Of a DNA stretch of 35,985 bases, positions 6,592 through 14,721 are shown one piece after another (the first letter of the stretch is position 1; the number at the start of each line of letters is the position of its first letter). The stretch comes from an uncultured Lachnospiraceae bacterium (lineage in GTDB: Bacteria > Bacillota > Clostridia > Lachnospirales > Lachnospiraceae). The notes below the pieces were generated by a model. The model saw only the letters and a list, made by a program, of their open reading frames with translations, had not been told where the DNA came from and ran no database searches. Both the position numbers and the translations under genes were made by a program. The stretch spans positions 1-35,985 of the forward strand of contig CAJTUZ010000025.1 in the NCBI GenBank assembly GCA_910579735.1, read 5' to 3'.

Positions 6592-8358
6592 ATGAAAGTG
6601 ATCTGTAGAAACAATGAGATGCGGGAGGGAAGTTTTGAAGAGCAGTGGGTAAAGGAGGCTTTCTGGCATACTTCCGCCCATGTGCTGGCACAGGCGGTAA
6701 AAAGATTGTACCCGGATACAAAATGTGCCATTGGCCCGGCGATTTCGCAGGGGTTTTATTATGATTTTGCCTTTTCTTTTTCCTTCGGAGACGAACATCT
6801 GCGTCTGGTGGAAGATGAGATGAGGAAAATCGTGGCGGAAGCGCTTACGGTGCGGGTATATGAGATGGAAAGGGAAGAGGCGGCCGCCTATATGCGGGAG
6901 CGGGATGAGCGGTATAAACTGGAGATGATCGAAAATCTGCCTGCCAAAGAGATGATTTCCTTTTACAGGCAGGGAGAATATGCGGAATTTTGTGCGGGTC
7001 CGCATATCTCCAATACATGCCATATCAAGGCGTTTCAGTTATTATCGATTGCAGGAGCTTACTGGCGGGGAGATGAGAAAAATGAAATGCTTACCAGGAT
7101 TTATGGGATTTCTTTTCCGAAGGTTTCCGAACTGACGGCGTATCTGCAAAGAGCGGAAGAGGCCAAAAAGCGGGATCACAGGAAGCTTGGAAAAGAATTG
7201 GGGTTATTTACGATTTTTGAGCAGGGGCCGGGATTTCCGGTGTTTTTGCCAAAGGGGATGGTGTTAAAAAACCTTCTGATCGATTATTGGCGCCGGATTC
7301 ATCATAGAGAAGGTTATATGGAAATTTCCACGCCTGTTATGCTTGACCGCAGTCTTTGGGAAATGTCGGGACACTGGGAGTATTACCGGGAGAGCATGTA
7401 TACGCTGCAGATCGATGAGACGGATTTTGCCGTGAAACCGATGAGCTGCCCGGGCGGAGTGCTGGTGTATCAGTCCAAACCCAGATCCTATAAAGAACTG
7501 CCTATGAGACTGGGCGAGCTTGGACTTGTGCATCGCAACGAAAAGTCAGGAACGCTGCATGGTCTGATGCGCGTGCGGGCATTTACGCAGGATGACGCGC
7601 ATATTTTCATGACAAAAGAGCAGGTGATCGGTGAGATTCAGAATGTGGCAAGAATCATAGATGAAGTGTATACGAAATTCGGATTTGCATATCGTGTTGA
7701 GCTTTCCACAAGACCGGAGCATAGTATCGGCAGTGACGAAGAATGGGAAATGGCAACGGATGCGCTAAAGAAAGCAATGGATGGTATCGGGGTATCTTAT
7801 GTGATCAATGAAGGGGACGGCGCTTTTTACGGGCCGAAACTGGATTTTCATTTGCAGGATTCTATCGGCAGAACATGGCAGTGCGGAACGATCCAGCTGG
7901 ATTTTCAATTGCCTGCACGGTTTCACATAGAGTATATCGGTTCCGATGGGCAGGCGCATTGCCCGATCATGATTCACCGTGTCGTATTCGGTTCCATTGA
8001 GCGGTTTATCGGTATTTTGATTGAGCATTATGCGGGTAAATTTCCGCTGTGGCTTGCACCGGTACAGGTAAAGATCCTGCCGATTGCGGAGCGTTTTCAT
8101 GATTATGCAGAAGAAACGGCCGATCGGCTGGAAAAAGCCGGTCTGCGCTGTGAAATGGATGAGAGGACGGAAAAGATCGGTTATAAGATCCGCGAAGCGC
8201 AGCTTGATAAGGTTCCCTATATGATCATCATCGGGCAGAAGGAAGCGGAGGCAGGGGAAATATCCGTGCGAAGCCGTGATCAGGGTGATACAGGGAGCAT
8301 GTCCATAGAGGAGTTTATAGAGAAGATACGGGAAGAAGACGGAATGCATTCTTGTTGA
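6592..8358 (+). CDS. thrS: Threonyl-tRNA synthetase lacking the TGS domain
   Basis: The enzyme charges tRNA-Thr with threonine. The 588-residue product starts almost directly in the editing (N2) domain with HTSAH (26-30) and CAGPH (134-138), the HxxxH and CxxxH groups that clear Ser-tRNA-Thr. The catalytic core follows: zinc cysteine C286 in MSCPGG, motif 2 RLGELGLVHRNE (306-317), zinc histidine H337 in QDDAHIF, and motif 3 with IMIHRVVFGSIERFIG. The C-terminal anticodon-binding domain starts at WLAPVQVKILPIAE. Typical ThrRS is about 640 residues and has an extra ~60-residue TGS domain at the N-terminus, absent here; no TGS-like frame exists upstream, where the leader sits. The usual MNCPGH is MSCPGG here. 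Ribosome site AAAGGAG is 9-10 bases upstream. Confidence 0.95.
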   Translation: MKVICRNNEMREGSFEEQWVKEAFWHTSAHVLAQAVKRLYPDTKCAIGPAISQGFYYDFAFSFSFGDEHLRLVEDEMRKIVAEALTVRVYEMEREEAAAYMRERDERYKLEMIENLPAKEMISFYRQGEYAEFCAGPHISNTCHIKAFQLLSIAGAYWRGDEKNEMLTRIYGISFPKVSELTAYLQRAEEAKKRDHRKLGKELGLFTIFEQGPGFPVFLPKGMVLKNLLIDYWRRIHHREGYMEISTPVMLDRSLWEMSGHWEYYRESMYTLQIDETDFAVKPMSCPGGVLVYQSKPRSYKELPMRLGELGLVHRNEKSGTLHGLMRVRAFTQDDAHIFMTKEQVIGEIQNVARIIDEVYTKFGFAYRVELSTRPEHSIGSDEEWEMATDALKKAMDGIGVSYVINEGDGAFYGPKLDFHLQDSIGRTWQCGTIQLDFQLPARFHIEYIGSDGQAHCPIMIHRVVFGSIERFIGILIEHYAGKFPLWLAPVQVKILPIAERFHDYAEETADRLEKAGLRCEMDERTEKIGYKIREAQLDKVPYMIIIGQKEAEAGEISVRSRDQGDTGSMSIEEFIEKIREEDGMHSC

Positions 8359-8373
8359 TGAAACACTGGACAT

Positions 8374-9732
8374 TCATGCCTCTGCCCGGGTGGGGTGATC
8401 GTCTGCTGATCTGCAGTCTTTGCGATACATTAACAGGCAGATTATTGTTAAAACAGTTTCGACAACAGGCTGTGCGGCGATCACACCATGGAGTTTCCAG
8501 AAGTAATTTAAAATGATCACTCCCGGAATAAACAGAACCGCATTTCGTAAAACGGTAATGATCAGCGATTTTACTGCTTTTCCCAATGCCTGAAAATAAC
8601 TTGTCATCGTATTGATTACACCAAGCATAGGCGCCGACAGGCAGAGGACTTTCAGGAAATATCCCGTCTGTTCGATCAAAACGGCGTCCTGCAGGAATAC
8701 AGAGGCAAGCGGTTTACCAAGAAGCATAAAGACAGCGGTAAATACCGCGCCTATGAGAATGCCGTATAAAGCCGCGTATTTCACGGTATGGGCCATTCGT
8801 TTTTTCATGTTCCCACCGTAGTAATAGCCGATCAAAGGCGCAACGCCCTGTGATAAGCCTACCGATAACAGGATCGGGATCATATCAAGTTTATATGCGA
8901 TTCCGTAGGAAGCCACTGCATCAGACCCGTAAATACCGATGTAGTTATTCAGTACGATATTGGAAACGCTCATGAGCACCGTAATGAGAGCGCCCGGAAT
9001 ACCAATACTTATCACATTGCCGATCATGCCTGCACTTGGTGAAAATCGTTTAGGCGTCAATGGGACTAATCGATTGCCTTTATATTCTTCCCGAATCATG
9101 CAGACAATATAATAGATGGTTGCGCATACGAACCCTAAGGAGGTTGCAAGTGCGGCGCCGGCCGTTCCCCAGCCGAGGAGCGCGATGAATATATAATCAA
9201 GCGCCATATTGATCACATTTCCGAGGATCAGTCCGATCGTACTCTCCTTGATTAGTCCGACCGAGCGGAACAAATGGACAAAGCCGTTTGCCAGCATAAT
9301 GAATGGCGCGCCTATAAAGATCCATTTCAGATAATCACAGGTATAAGCGATGTTATCCGCATCTGCACCGGATATTTTTGCAAACGGCCGTATCAGTACA
9401 AGTCCTGCAATAAGGGTAATAACGCCGGCAATTGCCATCGCATATACACAGAAATTCATCGTCGCGCCGGATTCCTCTTCCTTTTTTTCACCCAATAATC
9501 TTGCGATCACACTGCTGCCTCCCATGCCGAAAATACAGGCGATCGACATGATGATAAGCAATATCGGCGCACACAATGTTACCGCGGCAATTGTGGCAGG
9601 TTCTTTTGTCAAAGAAACGAAAAAAGTGTCGGCAATATTATAAATGAGCGTTGTGAGCTGTCCCAGCATAGCCGGTAATCCGACTCTTATGATTGCCTTG
9701 GAAATATTTTTTTCTTCAAAAACGGATGCCAT
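8374..9732 (-). CDS. MATE family efflux transporter
   Basis: This 452-residue membrane protein has the two repeated six-helix halves of MATE (NorM/DinF-type) Na+ or H+ driven multidrug exporters. The N-terminal half opens with IIRVGLPAMLGQLTTLIYNIADTFFVS, interrupted here for quotation by nothing unusual; the second half opens with VISIGIPGALITVLMSVSN. Start ATG 9732 is preceded by AGGGAG, so the longer reading from 9750 is rejected. It converges on thrS with 15 bases between the stops and diverges from a Crp/Fnr-type regulator at 9817. That neighbour, with a possible operator at 9789-9798, is the probable controller. Substrates cannot be predicted. Confidence 0.93.
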   Translation of the reverse strand: MASVFEEKNISKAIIRVGLPAMLGQLTTLIYNIADTFFVSLTKEPATIAAVTLCAPILLIIMSIACIFGMGGSSVIARLLGEKKEEESGATMNFCVYAMAIAGVITLIAGLVLIRPFAKISGADADNIAYTCDYLKWIFIGAPFIMLANGFVHLFRSVGLIKESTIGLILGNVINMALDYIFIALLGWGTAGAALATSLGFVCATIYYIVCMIREEYKGNRLVPLTPKRFSPSAGMIGNVISIGIPGALITVLMSVSNIVLNNYIGIYGSDAVASYGIAYKLDMIPILLSVGLSQGVAPLIGYYYGGNMKKRMAHTVKYAALYGILIGAVFTAVFMLLGKPLASVFLQDAVLIEQTGYFLKVLCLSAPMLGVINTMTSYFQALGKAVKSLIITVLRNAVLFIPGVIILNYFWKLHGVIAAQPVVETVLTIICLLMYRKDCRSADDHPTRAEA

Positions 9733-9758
9733 ATTTCTTCTCCCTTGCATTTTTTTTC

Positions 9759-9798
9759 ATTATATTTTAAGATAAATACAAAAAACGAGACATTTGTC
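9759..9798 (-). promoter_or_regulatory. MATE promoter with candidate regulator site
   Basis: On the minus strand TATAAT (9764-9759) is a perfect -10, while no good -35 is present. The dyad GACA-TT-TGTC at 9789-9798 is centred about 42 bases upstream of the expected start, the usual distance for class II activation by Crp/Fnr proteins. A regulator of that family is encoded immediately next to it. The half-sites are short, so the operator is a hypothesis. Confidence 0.35.
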
Positions 9799-9816
9799 CT
9801 GTTCAAGAGGTCTTTT

Positions 9817-10455
9817 ATGGAAAAAATATATGATAAAAGTGCAATTGCAGATTGTATTGCGAAAAGTAAATACCATGACGTACTTGATACAATGGAACTG
9901 GATTTTTATCTGATCAAATATGAAAAAGGTGAATTCGTAAGTTCACCTTTTCAGAACGAACTTCTGTTCCAGATTGTGGAACAGGGTTCTATAAACATTT
10001 ATTTTATTCGTGATGATGGTACGCGTTATTCACTGTCAAACGGTACGGCGGATTATTTTCTCGGGGATATGGATATCTTTTATCCCAGGAATAACAATAT
10101 TTATGCCGAAGCGGCCGAAAGTCTGACTTGTATTTCATTTTCCGTTGAAAAACACAGGGAGCAGCTGCTTTCAAATAACAGGTTTCTGGAACTGATCTGC
10201 TGCAGTCTTTCGGCCAAGATCGGAGCAATGACTACCATGGATGCCGCGCCTGCGACGCTTACGGAACGTGTTATATCCTATATGAAGTATAAATGTGATG
10301 GTGGAATCTTAAAAGGAATAGAACAGGCGTCCTTTCATCTTCATTGCAGCGCAAGGCAGCTGCAAAGAATTCTGAATCAAATTGAAAACGCCGGATTAGT
10401 CAAAAAACTGGGGAAGGGGACATACAAACTGACGGTTACGGAGTATGTATTCTGA
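9817..10455 (+). CDS. Crp/Fnr family transcriptional regulator
   Basis: The 212-residue product has an N-terminal cyclic-nucleotide-binding-type beta barrel (about 15-125, with KYEKGEFVSSPFQNELLFQI and a GDMDIF turn). A dimer helix and a C-terminal winged helix follow, with recognition region HLHCSARQLQRILNQIENAGLV and wing GKGTYKLT. The layout resembles YeiL-type members. It lacks a cluster of N-terminal cysteines, so an Fnr-type iron-sulfur sensor is unlikely. Start 9817 has AAGAGG upstream; the longer frame from 9745 overlaps the MATE promoter. It is divergent from the MATE gene, 84 bases apart, and is probably its regulator. The effector is unknown. Confidence 0.85.
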   Translation: MEKIYDKSAIADCIAKSKYHDVLDTMELDFYLIKYEKGEFVSSPFQNELLFQIVEQGSINIYFIRDDGTRYSLSNGTADYFLGDMDIFYPRNNNIYAEAAESLTCISFSVEKHREQLLSNNRFLELICCSLSAKIGAMTTMDAAPATLTERVISYMKYKCDGGILKGIEQASFHLHCSARQLQRILNQIENAGLVKKLGKGTYKLTVTEYVF

Positions 10456-10501
10456 ACAAAGCAGTGAGAGCAATCAGGTGCGGCATAGATCACAAAAGAT
10501 A

Positions 10502-10539
10502 ATACGGCCTGCGCCTGAATCTCAAAGCGCAGGCGGTAT
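10502..10539 (-). terminator. Hairpin terminator overlapping a gene end
   Basis: GCCTGCGC (10507-10514) pairs with GCGCAGGC (10527-10534), and flanking ATAC/GTAT add four more pairs outside a mismatch. The stop codon of the minus-strand gene lies in the loop. Read on the minus strand, the stem is followed by TTATCTTTTG, a partial T-run. It probably ends that gene and may also serve the convergent regulator gene. Confidence 0.6.
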
Positions 10540-11373
10540 CGATGTCGTAAACAGGTCGATGGCAGCGCTGTAAGCAGCGGCAGCCACAGATACGGCCATA
10601 CCTTCGGGAACAGGTTTGCTCTGCGTATCCTGTGTACCGGATGTAAGAAAATGCTGCTGTTTCAGACTGCTTATATGCTGCTGTCTCGAATATTCTTCCC
10701 GTATCGCCGCTTTTTGCAGGATGTCTCTGTTTGTGGATCTTTCCACCTGTTCTTTCAGGAGCTTTTTCATACGCTTATGCCGTTTGATCCACCAGTCTTC
10801 TTCCTCATCTTCCTCTTCTCTGTCTCCTTCAAGAGATGCCTTGCTGACGCCCTGGCCGACATGTTCTTCGATGGATGCGCCGAATCGTTCGGAGATAAAG
10901 TTTCCGGCATTGTTGCCCCATGCAAAAAAAGGATTGCGAACAGAGCGGTCTTCTACGAAGTATCCGAGGATCCACGCTTCGTAGTCAGGGTCTTTGCGCA
11001 TCTGTTCCCAGCCTCTGTCGGAGATGGAGATCACCGTTGTATCATTGACTCTTGTGGGATCGTAGGGAATGGTATCTAACAGTGCATAAAAGTAAGCCTG
11101 ATATTCTTCCATAGTCATGTTTTGTGTAACAGAGTCCGGCAGGCCGTTTTTTTCACGTACAGATCTGCCGGCCCGTACCTGCTGGTTCACATGATGGGCA
11201 TGGTCAGGGTGCTTTTGCTTGAATTTATCTACGACGCTTTCTTCGCGGGAGTTCAGGAAACTGCTGCCGGATGTTCTTTTTCCGGCGGCGGTTCCAGACA
11301 GGGGAGCGGCTGCGGTATAAGAATATGCTGCAGCTGTGGAATGCTGGATATTGGTGGTATTTGTGATGCTCAT
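10522..11373 (-). CDS. Uncharacterised cytoplasmic protein, possibly DUF6033-like
   Basis: The 283-residue product has a low-complexity Ala/Thr/Ser N-terminus (1-40), a conserved-looking middle (about 45-180) and an acidic patch REEEDEEEDWW followed by a basic helical tail. The middle contains MEEYQAYFYALLDTIPYDP and SISDRGWEQMRKDPDYEAW. I associate this middle segment with a group of Lachnospiraceae proteins of unknown role (DUF6033-type), but I cannot verify it. There is no signal peptide or membrane helix. AAGGAG lies 8 bases before the ATG. It stands alone between a convergent regulator and the divergent ABC cassette. The 284 bases upstream to 11657 contain no further gene that I can support. 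Confidence 0.7.
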   Translation of the reverse strand: MSITNTTNIQHSTAAAYSYTAAAPLSGTAAGKRTSGSSFLNSREESVVDKFKQKHPDHAHHVNQQVRAGRSVREKNGLPDSVTQNMTMEEYQAYFYALLDTIPYDPTRVNDTTVISISDRGWEQMRKDPDYEAWILGYFVEDRSVRNPFFAWGNNAGNFISERFGASIEEHVGQGVSKASLEGDREEEDEEEDWWIKRHKRMKKLLKEQVERSTNRDILQKAAIREEYSRQQHISSLKQQHFLTSGTQDTQSKPVPEGMAVSVAAAAYSAAIDLFTTSIPPAL

Positions 11374-11657
11374 ATGGGATTCTCCTTTTTCGGTTTTTGT
11401 TTATATGATTAAGACTGTCTGGTTTTTTTGTTTGTCGGCACGCTTATGATTGCCTGCTTTCTATTTGTCTCGTCATATAAATCTAAGTTTTTTAGAGGAT
11501 AGTCATGAAAAAGCATGATTGTGTTATGAATTGCAGAGACGGTTGTTTTTACGCACGTCAAATGTTACAGCAGGCAATTTAAAATCCCTTCCGGCGGTAC
11601 GGCATCAGGATTACAATATTCTCATGCGGCGGAAAGCTGCCTGTACGGCGGGGGGAT

Positions 11658-12455
11658 ATGATGCGGTTATGTGCCAAAATGTTAACAATTTCATGGAAAG
11701 AGAAATCCATATACCGGTTTGATTATTTTATCGGGACGATTTTTGCTTTTTTGTATCTTGTTCTAAAGGTGTATCTGTGGAGAGGACTGTATGGCGGCAG
11801 TGGAGAAAACGTAAACGGCGTTGTGTTAAACGACATGATCGTTTATAGCATTGCAGCAGGGTTTGCCGAGGGCGTTACGAAGACTTCCGTTATGAATGAC
11901 TTAAACAACAGCGTACTAAATGGATCAATCTCTGTCCATCTGCTGTTACCGGTAGGATTAAAAAAATATATGTTCATGCAGTCTGTGAGCCGGAATGTGT
12001 TTCAGACAGTCTATAGAGTGGTGCCATCAGTGTTGGCGGCCGTACTCGTTTTTGATCTGCAGGCGGATATCAGGCCGGGGAGTCTGGGACTATACCTGTG
12101 TTCGGTGGGGATGGGGATCCTCATTAATTTTCTGTATCATTTTCTGTTCGGTTCCAGTGTCATCTGGTTCCGCAATTCTTTTTTCCTGAATAATTTCAAC
12201 AGCGTTTTGTGGAATCTGTTTTCCGGAGCGCTCATACCGCTTTGGTTTTTTCCGGAGAAACTGAGGGCATTGTCGGAATTACTGCCCTTTCAGTATATCC
12301 TGTTTGAGCCGGTGGCAATTCTCGTAGAAGGCAAAAGTCCGCTTGAGGTCATGCCGGTTCTGGGGATGCAGTTATTCTGGATCTGCGTTTTATCCGGGGC
12401 TGTTACTTTTGTATGGAGATGCGGCCGTCGTAAACTGATGATACAGGGGGGATGA
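11658..12455 (+). CDS. ABC-2 type permease, DUF990-like (cassette 1)
   Basis: The 265-residue protein is predicted to have six membrane helices and the length typical of ABC-2 permeases. It resembles the DUF990 branch, with the conserved sequence NNFNSVLWNLFSGALIPLWFFPE in its second half (a helix break before SELLPFQYILFEP). It is the first gene of a three-gene exporter: permease, permease, ATPase, with gaps of 3 and 17 bases. The two permeases probably form a heterodimer. Tandem ATG codons at 11658 and 11661 follow a G-rich ribosome site (11648-11655); either could be used. No biosynthetic gene nearby tells the substrate; related systems have been linked to drug, viologen or peptide export. 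Confidence 0.85.
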   Translation: MMRLCAKMLTISWKEKSIYRFDYFIGTIFAFLYLVLKVYLWRGLYGGSGENVNGVVLNDMIVYSIAAGFAEGVTKTSVMNDLNNSVLNGSISVHLLLPVGLKKYMFMQSVSRNVFQTVYRVVPSVLAAVLVFDLQADIRPGSLGLYLCSVGMGILINFLYHFLFGSSVIWFRNSFFLNNFNSVLWNLFSGALIPLWFFPEKLRALSELLPFQYILFEPVAILVEGKSPLEVMPVLGMQLFWICVLSGAVTFVWRCGRRKLMIQGG

Positions 12456-12458
12456 GGT

Positions 12459-13268
12459 ATGAAAGAATTATACAGGTATCTGCGGCTGACGGTTCTTTTT
12501 GCCAAAAAAGATATTAAGGGAATGCTGAGTTACCGTTATTCTTTTCTGATCAATTGTATATCGCAGGCGCTTGATTATTCTATGACGTTTCTGTTCATGT
12601 GGGTCATGATTTCGGCATTTGAGGATATGAACGGCTGGAACGCTTATGAGGTGATGCTCCTCTATGCATTCAGTCTGTTTGCATACGGTATAGCGGGCAC
12701 GTTCTTTTTTAATATTATGAATACGCTGCCCGGTCAGATCAGAGAGGGATCTTTTGATGATGTGCTGGCAAAACCCGTGAAAGTACTGCCGTATTTGATC
12801 AGCAGAAGTTTTATCTGCAACTATGCCGCGCATATGACGCTTTCGGGGATCATGATGGCGGTATGTTTCCATAAACTGCAGATTCCGGTCACGGTATTTT
12901 ACGGTGTCAGGATCATGGGAATCTTATTGTGCGGCAGTCTGATCTATGCGGGGCTTTTCCTGTTCGTAAGCGGATCGGCCTTTTTTGCAGTCAGGATCAA
13001 TGCGTTATTTCAGATCATGTTCTTTTTCAGGGAAGTATCTTACTATCCGGTTTCCATTTTCCCGAAAGTGATTCAGGTGATCGTTACGGTGGTGATTCCT
13101 TATGGATTCGTTAATTTTTATCCGCTGCAGAGCGTGCTTGGTAAAGATGATGGTTTTTTTGGCGGTCAGGCAGCAGGTGCAGGAGGATTTGCGGCGGTAC
13201 TGTTTTTTGCCGCGGCGTGTCTGTTTTTTGAAAAAGGTGCAAAGAGTTATAAAAGCAGTGGATCGTAG
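12459..13268 (+). CDS. ABC-2 type permease (cassette 1, second subunit)
   Basis: This 269-residue membrane protein is the second permease of the cassette. Its layout is like the first: a short cytoplasmic N-terminus, helices from about residue 25, a NTLPGQIREGSFDDVLAKPV loop that probably touches the ATPase, and a C-terminal helix ending in a basic tail. The loop sequence and the YYPVSIFPKVIQVIVTVVIPYGF region are typical of the DUF990/ABC-2 exporter partner subunit. It begins 3 bases after the stop of the first permease, so translation is probably coupled. The ATPase follows after 17 bases. It corresponds in type to the gene at 29579 in the second cassette. Confidence 0.85.
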   Translation: MKELYRYLRLTVLFAKKDIKGMLSYRYSFLINCISQALDYSMTFLFMWVMISAFEDMNGWNAYEVMLLYAFSLFAYGIAGTFFFNIMNTLPGQIREGSFDDVLAKPVKVLPYLISRSFICNYAAHMTLSGIMMAVCFHKLQIPVTVFYGVRIMGILLCGSLIYAGLFLFVSGSAFFAVRINALFQIMFFFREVSYYPVSIFPKVIQVIVTVVIPYGFVNFYPLQSVLGKDDGFFGGQAAGAGGFAAVLFFAAACLFFEKGAKSYKSSGS

Positions 13269-13285
13269 GCAGATTGGAGGGTATA

Positions 13286-14110
13286 ATGTCATTAATAGAG
13301 GTATCTCATATTTCAAAGGATTATGAAGTAACTATGCCGCGTCCGGGAGCGGGAAATGTGTTGAAAAATATTTTCCGGCCGGAACGTAAGATCGTTCATG
13401 CCGTGAAAGACATTTCCTTTACGATTGAGGAAGGCGAACTGGTCGGCTTTATCGGGGAAAACGGCGCGGGGAAATCAACGACGATGAAGATGATGTCGGG
13501 CATTTTATATCCTACCTCGGGCAGCATTACGGCGGCCGGGATCTGCCCGTACAGGAAAAGAGAGAAAAATGCTGCCAACATAGGCGTTGTCTTCGGTCAA
13601 AGGTCAAGGCTGAATTGGGATCTGCCCATGCTTGACAGTTTTGAACTGCAAAAGGAAATCTATCGTATCGATCCTGCCGTATTTCAAAGAAATGTGGATA
13701 TGTTCGTGGAAATGCTGCGTATGCAGGATTTTTACCGTACGCCTGTCAGACAGCTCAGCCTGGGACAGCGGATGAAGGCGGAAGTGGCGCTTTCCCTATT
13801 GCATGAACCGCCGATCCTGTATCTGGATGAGCCTACCATCGGCCTGGATGTATTGGCCAAGCAGCAGATCAGAGAGTTTATCAGAGAACGGAACAGACTG
13901 GACAAAACCACGACGATCCTGACTTCGCATGATATGAAGGATTTAGACAGTGTGTGCAGGCGGATCATTGTGCTGCTCAAAGGAGAGATCGTATTTGATG
14001 GTTCTATCGGGCGGTTTAAACAGGAATATCAGAAAGAGGCTTCCATGGATATCGAAGATATGGTCAGGAGTCTGTATGAGGCGGAGCAGAATCAGGAAAG
14101 GCATGGTTAA
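13286..14110 (+). CDS. ABC transporter ATP-binding protein (cassette 1)
   Basis: The 274-residue ATPase drives the two permeases upstream. Walker A is GENGAGKSTT, the Q-loop lies in VVFGQRS, the signature is LSLGQRM instead of the common LSGGQ, Walker B is ILYLDEPTIGLD, and the H-loop histidine is in TSHDMKDLD. An N-terminal insert (DYEVTMPRPGAGNVLKNIF) precedes the first strand, as in the DrrA/NodI-like exporters. Start ATG 13286 is chosen because GGAGG (13276-13280) precedes it; a TTG at 13274 overlaps that site. It shares about half its residues with the ATPase at 27866 by eye. The HTH/PNPOx gene begins 2 bases after its stop, suggesting one transcript. Confidence 0.93.
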   Translation: MSLIEVSHISKDYEVTMPRPGAGNVLKNIFRPERKIVHAVKDISFTIEEGELVGFIGENGAGKSTTMKMMSGILYPTSGSITAAGICPYRKREKNAANIGVVFGQRSRLNWDLPMLDSFELQKEIYRIDPAVFQRNVDMFVEMLRMQDFYRTPVRQLSLGQRMKAEVALSLLHEPPILYLDEPTIGLDVLAKQQIREFIRERNRLDKTTTILTSHDMKDLDSVCRRIIVLLKGEIVFDGSIGRFKQEYQKEASMDIEDMVRSLYEAEQNQERHG

Positions 14111-14112
14111 AT

Positions 14113-14712
14113 ATGACGACAGGGGAAAAAATTGCAGCGCTGCGCAAGAGTAAGGGAATCACGCAGGAAGAACTGGCGGAAATGCTGAAGATATCCCGTC
14201 AGTCGGTTTCGCGTTGGGAAATGGATGCGGTTTTCCCGGAGACCGAAAAAATGATTAAACTGAGTAAGCTGTTTGGCTGCAGTATTGACTTTTTGCTAAA
14301 CAGTGAGATGCAGGAACAAGATGAAAAGACTGCGGAATTATCCGCCGGGGACTGCCTTGCATTTATCCGGGACTGTACGTATTGTTTTCTGGCGACGGCG
14401 GATGCTTCGCAGCCAAGACTGCGGCCGATGGGGATGCTGTATGCCGATGGACGCTTTTTATATATCGGAACAGACAGCCGTAAAAAGGTGTATTCCGAAT
14501 TGCTGCGGAATCCTTTGGTTGAACTGGCAAGTTACAATCTGCATACGAGGCGTTGGATACGAATTGCCGGGAAAGCGCAGATAGAGCCTTCCGGGGGCGT
14601 ACGGGAGCAAATGACGGCATTATATCCGATGATCGGACAGGAATATCCGGAAAAAGAGGAAATATTTTTTGTTATCTTCCGGATCGAGATAGAGAATGCC
14701 TGCGTGGATTAG
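14113..14712 (+). CDS. XRE HTH regulator fused to a PNPOx-like domain
   Basis: Residues 1-60 are a Cro/C1-type helix-turn-helix (KIAALRKSKGITQEELAEML, then SRQSVSRWEMD). Residues about 78-190 form a split-barrel domain like pyridoxamine 5'-phosphate oxidase-type FMN binders, with CYCFLAT-type opening (CTYCFLATADASQPRLRP), GMLYADGRFLYIGTDSRKKV and WIRIAGKAQIE. Such barrels bind FMN, F420 or heme. The fusion suggests a DNA-binding protein that senses a flavin or its redox state, or an enzyme whose HTH was added. It begins 2 bases after the exporter ATPase stop, so it may regulate that cassette. The function of the fusion is inference; both domains are clear by eye. Confidence 0.82.
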   Translation: MTTGEKIAALRKSKGITQEELAEMLKISRQSVSRWEMDAVFPETEKMIKLSKLFGCSIDFLLNSEMQEQDEKTAELSAGDCLAFIRDCTYCFLATADASQPRLRPMGMLYADGRFLYIGTDSRKKVYSELLRNPLVELASYNLHTRRWIRIAGKAQIEPSGGVREQMTALYPMIGQEYPEKEEIFFVIFRIEIENACVD

Positions 14713-14721
14713 TGTCGGATT

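Noticed and set aside
10651..11079. 142-codon plus-strand frame within the unknown protein gene
   Set aside because: Antisense shadow of 10522-11373, which has a good start, ribosome site and consistent composition.
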